Of a stretch of 64,000 nucleotides of DNA, positions 47,795 to 61,077 are shown piece by piece. The stretch is from Rhabdophis nuchalis (lineage: Eukaryota > Chordata > Lepidosauria > Squamata > Natricidae), in contig CM077645.1 of the NCBI GenBank assembly GCA_039707465.1, positions 145,755,503-145,819,502 of the forward strand, read 5' to 3'. The notes beneath the pieces are model-generated. The model ran no database searches and was not told the origin of the DNA. It saw nothing but the letters and a program-made list of their open reading frames with translations. The position numbers were made by a program, and so were the translations under genes. The first letter of the stretch is position 1, and the number at the start of each line of letters is the position of its first letter.

Positions 47795-50535
47795 AAAAAA
47801 AAAGGCTAAACAAAAAGTGTGTGTGAATCATATTTTTGCTTTTTAACATCTAGTAATGTAAGAATCTGACAAGGTTTCATAGCATTTCATAGACATACTC
47901 TATTCTGATTATCCATGTTACAAGGATAATGATCAGAATTTCAGTATTCAAAAGACTGCCATAATCGTGCTGCAGTTCTCATGCCACAGATCTATTTAAA
48001 ATGTTACCATGGAGCTGATGTATTATACTATGGACTAAAATGAAATTGATATTTTTATATATTTTTGGTTTATATTGTATTTTTTGTGAACCATTATTTT
48101 TTATTGTGGCAACATGCAAATATGTTTAATAAATAAATAAAGCAAATAATCACACCAGCTTTTTTTTTGTTTGCACTTTATGATTACAGTTCATCTCAGA
48201 CCAAAAATAATATTTCTGGATTATTGAGATTATAACTCCTAAAATGTCTAACCAGCATACTCAAACACAATGTCTATCGTATCCAGTTTATACAGAAGAT
48301 TTGATTCATATTGGAGGCAATCTGCAATCTCCAGCATATAATTGGTGTTTGCCCAAACAACTCATGTCCTTGAAGTTCAGAAGCATCCAGTTAGAAGTAA
48401 TTCACATAATCAAAAAGGAATTTGGAGAATGGTGAGCAGATGTAATAGGAACTTGATGTTCAAAGCCTCATGTCATTCTCACAACTCAACTTAGGTGGAA
48501 TGTACCAGTTATTAAGCTGCTGAAAGAGGAGACCTATTATCACAAGTCTTTTGACCTGTGAATTATCACAATTCTTTTGACCTGTGAATTATCACAATTC
48601 TCTTAACTTGTGGTAAATATTAGAAAATGCTAGTGGTCATAGTGCAACAAAGAAATGTATTTGCACGGGGGGAGGACATAGGAAGAGATTGTAATTTAGC
48701 CTATTTGTTTAAGTTTTTTTAATAGATCAAATTATCTTTCCATATAATGGTTAGATTCCAGAACCATTAGGACATACATCTTTAGTAGATATTAATCTGA
48801 CATGTAAAAACCAGAACTGCAATTCAATATACATGATAATCTCTCTGTAGGACCATCTTCATATTAAATTATCTTGAATACTAATTCACTTTTTCATAGT
48901 GATAGTGTTTCTTTCCAAAGGAAATATAAGATGATTGTTAGGAAAAGACCAACTGCATGCATTTTATTTTGCCAGTTTTTCATGGTAATTTGTCTAGTGG
49001 TCTAAAAAAGCTTAATAATATAGAGAAAAACAGTGAAGCCCACTAGTTCACCATGTTTACCAAAAGATCTTAATTGTCTTCTTCTCCCTCTTTACCTATA
49101 TTTTATGTGTTCTGAGGAAGTTGGTTTTTTGAATCTTTAATAATTATGGAGAAAAAATAGAATAAAAATTTTGCTTCAGAGAATCATATATTGAAGACAT
49201 TGATCTTATTTTTCAGAATGAAAAAAATGCTGGTTTCTGTGAATTTTTCTGAATGTGTTATGTTTATGTGCTACCTTTATTGCAACCAGTCCAGTTCTGT
49301 AAATGAATGACCTAAATTAAAGACGAGTGTCCAACAGTTAAGATACAAGAATTAAAAGTTAGCGGAAAATAAGTAAATTCAAAAGACTGTTCTTTATTTA
49401 GAAAACAGACTTTCTTGGCAAGATTCCTTATTAATGCTTTCAGCAGAATCATCTGCCTTTTGACTGCCTCTGGTGTGGAAAGGCGCCATATCAGCATTCT
49501 AATCCAATTCAGGATTTGACAGAGCCCAAGGGAAAGAATGCGTCAGTTTTAAGGAATCCCCTTCACACCCTACAAATCTTGGAAATCTTAACACATATAA
49601 TATCTTGTCTATCTTTAAAAATCAAATGTTCTCAAGATCAACTTTCAGGACTTTAAAAAAAAAATTTGCCTCTGTGTGTGTCTATGTGCATATTCATAAC
49701 CTCTACCGAGCTTTTTAAGAGGAGCCAGTTAGGATTTGATTTAAAATTCAGATTGGCTGATATGACATGTCAGTCAACAAAATGAAATTGAACTAGCTGT
49801 ATATGATTAGCTCTGTGCAAAAAGTTAGAGCTGAAAGATTATGATAAAGAATTGTTCTCATGATAATTTGGAATATTAGAATGTGTAAATTAACATAATT
49901 TCATTTGTTTTACTTTTTTCCCTTATCAACTAAGATGTTGAGTAACATTCTTGGCTATCAACTGTTTTTAGAAATTAGACTTTTCTTAGAAAATAGGTTA
50001 AATGCAATGTTTTTCATTCTAAGGCAGGATTCAAGAAAATTCCATTTTAGGACAAATGTTTAACTAATGGAATGCTTTAAGGAGGACTAAATCTCAGGTT
50101 CATCATTTCACTGGATTTTGCATTGTTTGTATATGCTGTGACAATTTTTTTTTAAAAAGTTCTTAACATTTTCCCCACAAGCACAGGGTCCCCCTTTTTT
50201 TCCAGATCAACTATTCAAAATAGTATTTTTTCTTTGTTGATTTATTTTATAATGAACATTTTATGTACTATTTCATGTCCTGTATTATTTTACTACTTTG
50301 AATAGCTGGAAAAAAAGTATTAACTACTTGTTGATAACCATTCTTAGCATGGAGAGGAGCAGAATGATTTTTGTGATGTTGATTGCTATTCTAATTATGC
50401 CTGAAATTTGGATGACTTTGCTCATTTTTTATCATGGAAATAATACACGATTTATATGTTAAAAAAACAAGTAATTTCATCATCTTCTATTTAAATTCTC
50501 ATGAAATAATGACTTGGATATTACAAGAAACTGAG
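47795..50535. other. AT-rich intron without recognised gene
   Basis: Contains a LINE-like A/T tail near 48,120-48,145. No exon or classifiable mobile element recognised. Confidence 0.42.
48536..48612. repeat. Short tandem repeat, about 26-28-bp unit
   Basis: The unit with aattatcacaattct and tttgacctgtg occurs between two and three times, with substitutions in the outer copies. Confidence 0.8.
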
Positions 50536-50537
50536 TA

Positions 50538-50910
50538 TAGGTAGACCTCGACTTACAATCACAATTGAGCCCAAAACTTCTGTTCTTAAGTAACACATTT
50601 GTTAAGTGAGATTTGCCCAGTTTTATGACCTTGCTTGCCACAGTTGTTAAGTGAATCACTGCAGTTGATAAGTTAGTAACATGGTTGTTAAGTGAATCTG
50701 GATTCCTCATAGACTTTGCTTGTCCGAAAGTTGCAAAGGGTTATCATATGACATTGGGACCCAACAATGGTAAGTAGGAACCAGTTGTCATGCATCTGAA
50801 TTTTGATAATGCAAATCATGGTTGTAACTGTGAAAAACAGTCATAAGTCACTTGCCATTGTAACTTTGAATGATCACTAACCTGACTGTTGTTTAGTCGA
50901 GGATTGCCTG
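50538..50910 (+). mobile_element. Tigger-like MITE copy 6, followed by TA
   Basis: About 373 bp. It starts taggtagacctcgacttaca and ends tagtcgaggattgcctg, then TA. It includes tgccacagttgttaagtgaa and catggttgttaagtgaatct. The termini are the least diverged seen here. Confidence 0.8.
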
Positions 50911-50912
50911 TA

Positions 50913-53470
50913 CTTCTGCTTATTTGGATTCTCCTCCCATTGTACCTGTACCATATAAACTTGTGAATATGAAACTCTGCCAAATTTAGGTTCAGTGTTA
51001 AATTTTCTTTTTTAATTAATCTTAGGAATGTAAAAGAAAAAATACATGGTTGCAAACGTGTATTATTTGGTACTGTGTGTACACCTTTGTCAGATGTATA
51101 TTTGGTACAAATCCACTTTGGTTATATCTCTTGATGTTCTGTTTATATGCCACTTTATACATTAAGAAGCAAAAGATCATGCAGTAGGGGGGTTTTCTTA
51201 ATTGGCCAAAGAATAAAATTATAAGTAGTAAGAAAATCAAAGCAGGTTTTTTTTCATATTCAAATTTGTAGTAGTGGCTCTCGTGTTGTCATTCCTTCTG
51301 GTTTACAATATGCAAGCTATATTTTGATTCTAATGAGAACATCTCTTAAGTTTTAAGAAACAATCATTGCTTAACTTGTCCATTTTCCACAAAAGAACCT
51401 CAACCGATTAATTCCCTGTATATATTTGGATTACTGCTGTTTTTAACCAGGTAATATCCTAAAACTAACAATCGGCTCACATTTCCAGTAAAGAAGAACA
51501 TCAAGACAAAATCATCTGGAGACATTTTTGAAATTCTGTTCTGTTTAAAGGATATCAATTTTAATAGTCTTGTGTATAACATTCTTCAAAGGCTAATAGG
51601 AAAGAAAGACATCTGAATTGATTATTGTATCAACAAAGTATTAAATTAAGAAGTGTAGTAGTGAATTACTCATTCCTTGCAAATTATAAGACCATCATAT
51701 ACCAAATAGAAACATTTGAGCTCCAAGTCATTTTCTTCTGAGTTTTACTTCTACATTTCAATGAGGAATAAAGTCTGTAAGCAGGAGTGTTGACAGGGGG
51801 TACAAGCAAATAATTCAACAGGGCAGCCATGATAATGTTATGGAAACTCTTCTTGGTTTTCATATGCAGTACACATTAAAAAAAATCAGGCGGAGCTTTG
51901 ATCGCACTGTCCTGATTACTATATTAACATTTTTTTACCATACCCTACAGATAATCCATATATAACTTACAACTTTTATGTCTTATGTAGGAATATTAAA
52001 TACAATTCAGTATCCTACTAATGCCATTTTTGATGTGCTAAACTGACTTGAAGCCTACGAACAAATGTTGCCCATTTTGTAAGAGCATTGCCCTGAGAAG
52101 TATTACAAATATTGCTAAAAGCCAGAGGCTTGCTCTGACAGCAGTTAAGTAAACAGTGATAGCACATGCAAGAGCCTAACTATGTTCAAAGAATACATAT
52201 AATTAAAAATAATTCAAGAGATTAAGAGCTGTTGATGTAAGATTTCAGGGTTAATGCTTTATTCACTTGTTTTTATGTATAAATGTATAAATTTGAAGTG
52301 AGTAAATGAGTTCAGTACTGGATATGCTGGGTGAGTAAATGAGTTCAATGCCCAATCGGAGATGTATAGCTTAGAGAATTGCAAACTGTTTAATAAGAAA
52401 ACAGTTTCCCACATTTGATTTACCAAATACAAACCATTGTACAGTATCAACTTGTCACTTTCTCTTAAATTACAAGTAATGTCTTCTTCCCATCTCCCTT
52501 CTGTTATTTATAAACAAACCGTAAAGCCTGGTGAAAGTCCATTGAGTGTTAATAGGGATAATAATATATGTGTTTTAACCCTGATAAAGTAAACCAACTT
52601 TAGATTTCTTCCTTTTACCTTGATATTCAGTCCCTTCTTTTCATTTTGTTTCTTTGTTCCTTCTCACAAAACTCTTTAAAGCTTTAGCAATTTTCTTTTG
52701 TAAATCTAACGTAGGAAAAATTATTCAGGATACTCTCTTGGTTTGTTATTTCTATATCTGTTTTAATTTTTAATATATCAGCTGGTTTCTTACGTATGTC
52801 TAGTGTAGCATCTTTTTCCATATCATTCTTGTAGCTTGTTGTTTTTAAATCCACTTTCAAACCAGACTCTGAATGATTTGGTCTGTTATTCAAACATATC
52901 ATTCAGTATTTCCAAAGTAAAATATTTTGCCTCATTCTTTATTAGTACAGATTTAAGTGTTGTTCTCTTTTAATTGTAGTCTTTAGCTTCTTCTGGTTTC
53001 TTTTGGTTCCCAACCATAAAAGTCTTATCCTGTTATTAAAAAAAAAAAAGCATTTCATCACAGAAATGATTCTTATAATTCATTTCAAAATCTTGTATGT
53101 CAAATCCATTTGGACCCTTGGTCTATTTGTATTTTCCAAAAGCAATGTCCAATCACCTTTTTGCTGTTCATTAGAAAATAATTAAATTCTTAACTTTGTA
53201 TTTAAAACATTTTGTTAAGGATGAAGACTTTTCAGATTTAGCAATCCAAAGGTTCCTGCTAACTAAAAAGCAATTAATATGCAATTTACAAAAGTAATTA
53301 GAAAAAGAAATATGCAAACCCGGTGTTCTTAAAGTCAACCATCTGCCATTTTGTGGTCTCCTTGGAAAGCGCAGCTGTCTGGAACACTTGGAGATGATTA
53401 CAAGTCCTCTCTTTGTCCGGAAAGGAATTATGAAGTGCTGGTCTACTCTCTGGTCTTTATTCTATTGTGT
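50913..53470. other. AT-rich intron; part resembles L1 ORF1
   Basis: No host exon recognised. Direct repeats of about 18 bp (gtgagtaaatgagttca) lie near 52,297-52,351. The part at 52,600-53,220 reads like antisense L1 ORF1-type coiled-coil sequence and is listed separately. Confidence 0.4.
52600..53220 (-). mobile_element. Possible L1 ORF1-like remnant
   Basis: A 72-residue minus-strand frame has KVDLKTTSYKNDMEKDATLD, rich in Lys, Glu and Asp. A similar text recurs at 58,150-58,450 (tttttccatgccattt beside tttccatatcattc). Charged coiled-coil style and multicopy nature suggest a squamate L1 ORF1. No reverse transcriptase is attached. Confidence 0.4.
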
Positions 53471-53647
53471 CATTGGCTCAGTGGTGGGTTTCTGCAGGCT
53501 CGCACCTACTCGCCAGAGCCGTTTGCTGAAATTTAGAGAACCGGTGAGAGGGGGTTCCACCGGCGTACCTGGAAGTAAATCTGGCCCACCGCTGACAGTG
53601 ACCCAACGGGAAGGGAAGGGAAGGGAAGGGAAGGAAGGAAGGAAGGA

Positions 53648-53691
<44 letters not shown>

Positions 53692-53693
53692 AA

Positions 53694-53769
<76 letters not shown>

Positions 53770-53953
53770 ATTTATCATCTCAATTGAGTCCAAAATTTTG
53801 GCTGCTAAGCAAGAGCATTGTTAAATGAGTTTCACCACATTTTAAAAGGTGGCCACTCCCACCCTGTCACATGACTGCCAAGCCACGCCCACAAAATAGG
53901 CCACACCTACAGAGTAGGTTCTAAAAAATTTGAAACCCACCACTGCATTGGCT
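53471..53953. mobile_element. hAT MITE with 8-bp duplication, carrying a GAAA tract and a Tigger-like fragment
   Basis: The termini cagtggtgggtttc (from 53,479) and gaaacccaccactg (to 53,945) are perfect 14-bp inverted repeats. The octamer cattggct flanks them exactly at 53,471-53,478 and 53,946-53,953. Inside are ttagagaaccggtgagaggg, the polypurine tract at 53,608-53,770, and a piece like the Tigger-like MITE (caattgagtccaaaattttg). A gccaagccacgcccac block matches the related fragment at 18,411-18,619. No protein is encoded. Confidence 0.9.
53608..53770. repeat. Polypurine microsatellite (GGGAA)n-(GGAA)n-(GAAA)n
   Basis: About 160 bases without a single pyrimidine, drifting from GGGAA to GGAA to GAAA units. 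It creates meaningless open frames on both strands (KERK repeats and FFLS repeats). Such tracts are prone to slippage and triplex formation. Confidence 0.95.
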
Positions 53954-53954
53954 C

Positions 53955-56170
53955 CACTAAAAATGGAGTTATCTTCAATTAACAATTTCTTCACCAGAAG
54001 TATTTTTGAAAGAGTTCAAACTGTGTTTCTTAGATCAATTGTTGAACTTATACATTGTGTTCCAGACACAATCTTATATCAAAAAAAACTGGTATCAATA
54101 AGATGTTGTGGGGTTGTTGTTGTTTTGTTAGTTTCTAGATAAGAACATTACAAAAGTAAATCATTCTTCAAATCATTCTTGAACAGTATTACCTTACATA
54201 ATTTGTTCCTACACAGCATGGGGATGGCTTTGGCTTTTAGATGGATTTTGAAGAAGATTAGACGAATTCATGGAAGACGAATCTGTCAACAGTTGTTAGC
54301 TAAAATAACTAACTGGAATAGTTAAGACTCAATGGAGTGCTTTTATAAATGCCAGCTCCTGAAAGAACAATTGAAGGGATAGAATTATTGCTTTTCATTT
54401 TGTGAAGCTGCTTATAGAGCCATCTGGATAAACCACTGTTAGAAACAGGATCTTTCCAGAAGGGCTGTATTTATATTTTCAGTTTAGTGCTAAAATTAAA
54501 TGCAATTAAAAATAAATGCACAGGTAGGTGTAAGACAAAGCCTAATGCATGGGGGGGGGGGCAGCAACTCTTAAAATGATGTATAGTACTGAGGAAAAAG
54601 TACTGTCTTAAAAATATGAAGTGTGAGGCTCTTTGATTTTTAATTTTTTCCCTGTTGTGGACTTGGCAGTATTTTCCCTGAGCTATTCTCAGGATAGATT
54701 GTATATTCCAAAATTGCACAGCTGCATCAATATGTAAGTGTATACTTTAAAAATAACCATTGTCTGTATCTTTATACAACACAAGGCAGATAATTTTTTC
54801 ACCAACGATTTCTAATGACATGGTATTTTGCTTTGCTATAAGAACCTAAGATGTTTATGTCTAACCACTCTGAGGTTTTACACTTGTTTATGTTATTGTG
54901 CTTACCTTTCAATGACTGTAAACCTGTCAGCTGGAGGGAGAAGGGGAAATGCTCTTTTAAATCCTGCTACGTGTGAAAATCCATGTGACCAGAGATCCAA
55001 TCTGTCTTGCCTTCATTTGTGAGATAATATATTGCCTTTAAACAGAAGAATCTCCAACTATTCAATTCTTAGATCATTTTAGAGATTAAACTCGTAATGA
55101 GAAAATGAGAAGACAACAAACCTTTCTGGACTGTCTCTTTTCCAATTGCTAGTAATACTCTTCTGGTTTGTTGGTTTTTTTAAAAAACTCTGTATGCAAT
55201 AGTACCTACTCTTTCTTTCTATTCACTAACATCAAATGCATTGCCTGACATGTTTAATATGTGTAAATTTGCGTAGCAATCTTACTATGTCATGCAAATA
55301 AAATTTTGCTTATATGTATTTAACGATATAAGTATATTCCACATAGGACTCTAAAATATACATTAATCATGATAAAATGTGTTGTCAGTACTTTTATCTC
55401 AGTTAGAGGCATTTATTACTGGAGTCGGGATCTTCAGCCCCAACTGAGAATAAGAAACTAGATTCCGACTTGTGAGATGTGTGACAAATCTCTTTCATGA
55501 TCCTTCTCCTGCCAGGAAACATATACAAATAATAAATGTGGCCTTGGATGAAGTAATGTGTGTAGTTGACTATAGACCCCATCTTTTTAATTCATCCTTC
55601 AAAAAAAATAAAAAAACAATATTTTCCCAAGCTACTATTTTCAAATATCACTTTCTAATGAACATATGCTTTTAAAAATAGGAAGGATAAGACAGAAAAA
55701 TACCCAGGCATTATAAACACGTTTAGTATATTTGTTTTCTTTCTGTAGTATGGTTTACAATCACATAAAAAATCAAAAAAGACTACAGTAGATGCTATCT
55801 CTAATTTGGGTAAGAATTTTGGGGTAGGTTTTGCATTAATTGCTTTTTTTCATCCTACATAGATGCCATGGAGAACGAAAGAAACTGAGGCATTTGAAGA
55901 CTGCTCTAAAAGTCTATTTGTATTATCTGATAGAGGGTGGTTGGTTTCCATGTGCAATAAAGAAAAAAATGGGATCTCCAGCTTTTGGTCCTTGGTGGGA
56001 AGATACTTCCATCTGCAGTGACAGAACAAGCAGAGGCTTTGACTTTTAAGAGTTGGGGGGGGAGTGTTTGGTGCAACAGTCTGATAATTGACTGCAGATG
56101 TGTAACAAAGTGGACCCAGGGGCTGTCGGTACTTCATTTGAAAAACTATGGTACACAAAAACTATGGTAG
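53955..56170. other. Intron without recognised gene
   Basis: AT-rich with a poly-G run at 54,551-54,561. No exon or classifiable mobile element recognised. Confidence 0.42.
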
Positions 56171-56175
56171 ACAAC

Positions 56176-56248
56176 AGTTGTCAAGAGTTACTGGTCCAAG
56201 GAGAGCACCTGTAAGGAGGGATCCTTGGACCAGCTACTCTTGACAACT
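56176..56248. repeat. Hairpin: 27-bp arms, 19-nt loop
   Basis: The arms 56,176-56,202 and 56,222-56,248 are reverse complements except for two adjacent mismatches. The outer part is agttgtcaagag and the inner part ctggtccaagga. The total of 73 nt is within the size range of microRNA precursors. Confidence 0.85.
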
Positions 56249-56249
56249 A

Positions 56250-57555
56250 TGGTCTAGTCTCTAATCTTCTCCTTCTGGGTAAGATTATTGAGATAGGTGT
56301 GGGGGAGGGGAACAGCTACAAAATTCCCTAGAAGCAGCAGGTTATCTAGGATGCTTCCAATCAATATTTCTACCTTGGCATAAAGCAGAGATGCTATTGT
56401 CCATTGCTTTAGTGGCTTCCCTCATCAGGTCCTAGATGAGTAGTAGTGCACTCCCACAGTCCTTTTAGGCCTCTTAACAAATTGGTGATTCTGAAGAGAA
56501 GTAAGTAAGTAACTTTTATTTGATCATGATCAGCACAATATAAATAGAGAGATAGAGAAATAGAAAATACAAAGCAACACTGGTATGAAAACATCTAAAG
56601 CAGAAGAATATAGCATAATAGCATACTATGACACTAATGTGTATCTCTAAAACCAGAGTAGGCGGGTGACAAATGTTTGGTAAGGTGATTGCAGAGTTGT
56701 GGGGTGCTACAAAGTTTGGTTCCCCACTCTTTTTACATGAAGCCATTGGAAAAGGTCATATTTGGGATATTATGAATATGCTGAGATATCCAATTGTACA
56801 TTAGCCTCCTGGGCTTTTCAGAGCTGTAACTGTTGCCTTCTCCCAGTGTGTGGAAGTTATTTTCTTCTGTATGAGATGCAATAGGCCAAAGATGAACTCA
56901 GATAAAATGAAATTATGGTTTGTAGATTGAGCTTGATTTTCTTTAGCACCAAATTTGGGGACTTACCATAAGGGGTGGGGGTGGGGTGAGATTATTTCCA
57001 GCCTTCTCCAAATGTTAGAAGTTAGATGGGTGTATTGGGGGGGGGGGGGCGGCACCTGATTTGTATCCATGCATTTAAGGCCGTAAATAGAAATACCCTG
57101 ACACCAACATAGGCAATGAGGAACAAAAAGCAGGTCATTTAAAAAACAGGTTAAGAAGTCCATATCAGTTTCCTGCAGAATCCTTTAAAAGTACATGCAT
57201 ATTGTGAAAGCATGGATACAAATACAAGTTTTTCTTTTCAATGTATGCACAACCTGGCTTCTAAAATACACGAAACATTTCTTGGAATGTAAGTGAACTC
57301 TATTATAGATGTTTCAGTTCTCCTAACACAATTCCCAATACTAATTTTTCCATGTGTTTATTAATGGACAGAAATCAGAAAGTATGAAGCCACTTTTTTT
57401 TTTTTTATTCAGTCAACATAGCAAAGATAGTTAAGTGCCTTTCCACACACTTTGCTGATTGATTGCAATGACAGACAACTAAAACAGCTTCCTATTTTTG
57501 GCAGAGCAAGTTGCCTGGAGTTTTTAGCATGTCATGCTTCTCTTCTCTTCCCTTC
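56250..57555. other. Intron without recognised gene
   Basis: Includes poly-G runs near 57,037-57,049. No exon or classifiable mobile element recognised. Confidence 0.42.
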
Positions 57556-57559
57556 CCTC

Positions 57560-59400
57560 CTCTCCTTTCCCAAATATTAAGATTAAAAAAACTAATATAA
57601 ACTAAGAAAAAGAAAAAAAGAAAAGAAAAAGATGAAAAAATAGAAAAATGAAATAGAAAAGAAAGAAAAGATATATAAAATATTACTCTTCCCTCCCTTC
57701 AGACAAATATAAACAATTGGGCTAATTCAGCACATTCTCTAATCTCATTCTTTATCAACAGTCAAATTACAAAAAAGGAAATAACCATCATTCAACACAT
57801 CAGTAAAAGTCTATTAATTTAAACTATCAAAAATATTAATATGCATATTTTAATCATAATCAAAAATTCAATTTTATAATCCAAACTTATCCTTTTCTGT
57901 AAGAAATAAAGCAGAATCTCTTCCTATTTATAAACAATCTTTAAATCCCTATCAGACAATCATGGTAAAAAGAAATCCCATCAACAGCTACCAGAAATCA
58001 TAAAAAATATACTTTAACTCTTGTCCAACAGATTACTGTATAAATTTTCTTTTCCTTTTTTAAAAAAACATAATGTTTAGTCCCATGAAACAGTATCCCA
58101 TAAATTAACTTCTTATCACATTCTTTTTGTCTTCTTCCAGAAATAGCTTGAGCAATTCATCTTTGTCTCTTATTAGTAAGAGTTTCCTTGGTTCCACACA
58201 TTTCTTTTTGTAAATCCAAAATATCAAGGCTTTCCAAGTCACTCTTCTGGTTTACTTGTAAATCCCTTTTGGCATTGTTTTCTGTATCATTCTCAAGTTC
58301 TGGCATATTTAAATGAATTTTTGACATCTACAACATCTTTTTCCATGCCATTTTAACAGTCCAGAATTGTTTGAATTCCAAATCCACATTCATCAGTCTT
58401 TATTTCATCCAGTAAAATCTGTTGTTCTTCTATATCCTCTGCTATAGTATTACCTAATTTTGTAAAATACAAATAAACGGCCTTAGTAAATTGTTCCTAA
58501 ATCGCCATAATTTCTTCTATAGTCAAATAGTGTTACCAATTAATGGGCCTGTTTTCTTAATAATCTTATGTTCTCCCCTTCAAGTTGCTTCTTATCATCT
58601 GTTTATTTTCCAACCAATATGACTTTTGCAAAGTTTTTATAATTCATATCAAAGACTTCATGTACTGATTAATCAATTTTAAGCACTCCACAGGAAATAT
58701 TCTTTCAAGTCCACCTAACCTCTTAACTTTCCAAAATCAAAATTTTAATCCTAATTTTTCTATTTTCCAAAAATTAAAGCCTCTATTATTAATACTTGTT
58801 TAGAGCCTCTTTCATCCAGGTTGAAAGAAAAGTCTCCTGGTGTAATACAACATGTCTTTTGGAAAGTTCTTAACCCCAAAGAAATCAGTAATAAGTACTA
58901 ATAAAGTAATTGAGAAATGGACACGTTTGGTTTCTCTTTAAAGGGTTAAAAGCCAACCATCACTTAGGCAAGAAGATTAGTATTCCCCTCTCAAACCCAC
59001 TGGAGAACACTCTTTTATTATCTCTTCACAGGAAAAATCAGTATGGAGTCAAACAAGGGTAATCTAGTCTTTTCCTTAATCCAGAGAGCTGTTCTGAGAA
59101 GCCGATCCCTTCACTGCTTCTCTTTTTCTGCAAAAAGCAGAGTCATGCTCAATCCATCATGATATCCCAAAACTAAATATACTAGTTTATTTATTGATGA
59201 ACTACCTGTCACACTCTTTTTTTTAACTTAACAATGGCAACTTAGTTCTTATAGTTATCTCTTCCCTTCCATTGCTCTCCCTTCTATTTATCTCAGAAAA
59301 AGAATAAGGGCAGCTGCTAAAATTAAACAGGTTTGAACCTAAGCAAGACATGGATGAAAAACCTCTATGAAGTGCCTTATTCGTCATTCTATATGATTTT
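57560..59400 (-). mobile_element. Probable L1-like LINE remnant (antisense)
   Basis: The long A/T-biased stretch resembles the antisense of an L1 5' region/ORF1. It shares words with 52,600-53,220 (ttctttttgtaaatcc, atctttttccat, tccaaatccacattca). No intact frame or reverse transcriptase motif can be read. The class assignment rests on style and on the second copy. Confidence 0.35.
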
Positions 59401-59859
59401 GGGACAATTTCCATAAACTGATTGATTGGACTTCTATGGCTACCAATTTATATATCACATTCTTAGGCAGCTCACAAGCAGCAGTAAAAAAAAACAGTGA
59501 ATATATAAATCCATAACAAAAACTCCCAGCATAGCAAAGGCAAACACTCCTTCACACATCAATATTTAATTTTATTTGGCTACTATGTAATATTAAATCC
59601 CTAGTATCTCAGTGTAAAACAGAAAATAAAACACATAAAAACCTTGAGAGATGCTGGCAGGCTAGTTGATGATTTGATCTACTACAAAGCATCTTCCTGC
59701 ATTTCTACATGAAGTTATTTAGATATTGATTTTTTATTAGATATTAAATATTAGATGTTCACTATTTAGATATTGACTTCTACTATAAGATTTTGGCTTT
59801 AACTATAAAAAATAAACAATTTCTTAGGATTTTGATTATCCTAATAATTGCAATAGATG

Positions 59860-60415
59860 AAAAATATAAGTGATGGTTTTAGAAACTGGATACTAGAGGG
59901 GACTAAAGATTTTAAGCAGAGATTTTAAGCAGAAGAAAAGAAATACAAACCTGATGTCAATTAATACCGTGAATTACAGAATGATATAAAACAAAGGAAC
60001 TAAAAAAGAAGATCTTTGAAGAAGTTAATATCAATACTGTAAGTAATGACGTCTACGTCTATGAACAGACTGTTTAAAAGATGTTAATGAAGAAATGACA
60101 GATATAGAACAAATTAAAGTACAGAATGTGGAATTACAAGTGACAAGCCAAGCGAATGAATTGGAAAAGAACACTTTACTAGATATACAAAAGAAACTGC
60201 TCGAGGTTTTTAAAAAGTAAAATACAAATGATAAACCAAGAGAATGACATGGAAAATGTTTTCTTATTTTCTTATTAGAACTTCAAAAGAGAAAAAAAAA
60301 TCTGTACAAAAGGATAAAAAGGAATTGAAAAATCATATCTATGATAGTAACGGATTGAATTGAGAAATAAAAAGAAGGGATAAGTGGAAGGAATAACCAT
60401 CTAAAGTAAAAGGAA
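59860..60415 (+). mobile_element. Possible L1 ORF1-like remnant (sense)
   Basis: A broken reading gives DIEQIKVQNVELQVTSQANE and LEKNTLLDIQKKLLEV near 60,100-60,210, a heptad-like charged coiled coil typical of L1 ORF1. Stops interrupt both sides. A tandem duplication of agattttaagcag lies at 59,907-59,934. Confidence 0.4.
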
Positions 60416-60727
60416 GGAATATAAAGTTGGTTTATTTGTTTGTTTGTTTTGGGTTTTGGGTTTTTTGCAAAATTCTGGCAACCCTTTATGAATTTTATAC
60501 TAACTCCAGAACTGAAAAGTTGATGTGTTATGGATTTGATTATCTATAAAGGATGAGATACAGGAGGAAGGGGCATCTGTTTCTAACCTTATAGGAGGTG
60601 AAGAGTTATTAAATTTGTTTACACTTGTCGTGATAGAGGTTGCTAGTCCCTTCATTATATTGTATTATATCTTATATCATTATTTCATTTTAAGTGTTTT
60701 GTATTATCTTTTATCCATTTATTACAT

Positions 60728-60800
60728 TGTAAGCCTCCCAATGTTGCTATTACAGTGAGATGGACAGCACATAAATTTAATAAATAAAAATAAATATATA
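60728..60800 (+). mobile_element. LINE 3' tail stub
   Basis: gtaagcctcccaatgttgct, then gagatggacagcacataaat and a TAAATA tail resemble the last 60-70 bases of a squamate LINE. No coding part is attached. Confidence 0.45.
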
Positions 60801-60845
60801 TATATAGTTCTATATTCTCTCTTTTCTTTTTCTTTTTCTTCTTCC

Positions 60846-61028
60846 CCTCTGGAACGACCTTCCCCCCGAAATTGGAACAACTACGGACCTCCGCTCCTTC
60901 CGTCAAAAACTAAAAACTCACTTCTTCTGTCTGGCCGGCTTGGCTTAATCGACCCATTTACCTCAAGCTGAATATTCAAATTGTTTTATCGAGTCCCTTC
61001 GGGGAGAGAGAGCGGGTTATAAATTAAA

Positions 61029-61077
<49 letters not shown>

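Noticed and set aside
53388..53828. 146-codon frame rich in KERK and the antisense FFLS frame
   Set aside because: Direct translation of the GAAA microsatellite.
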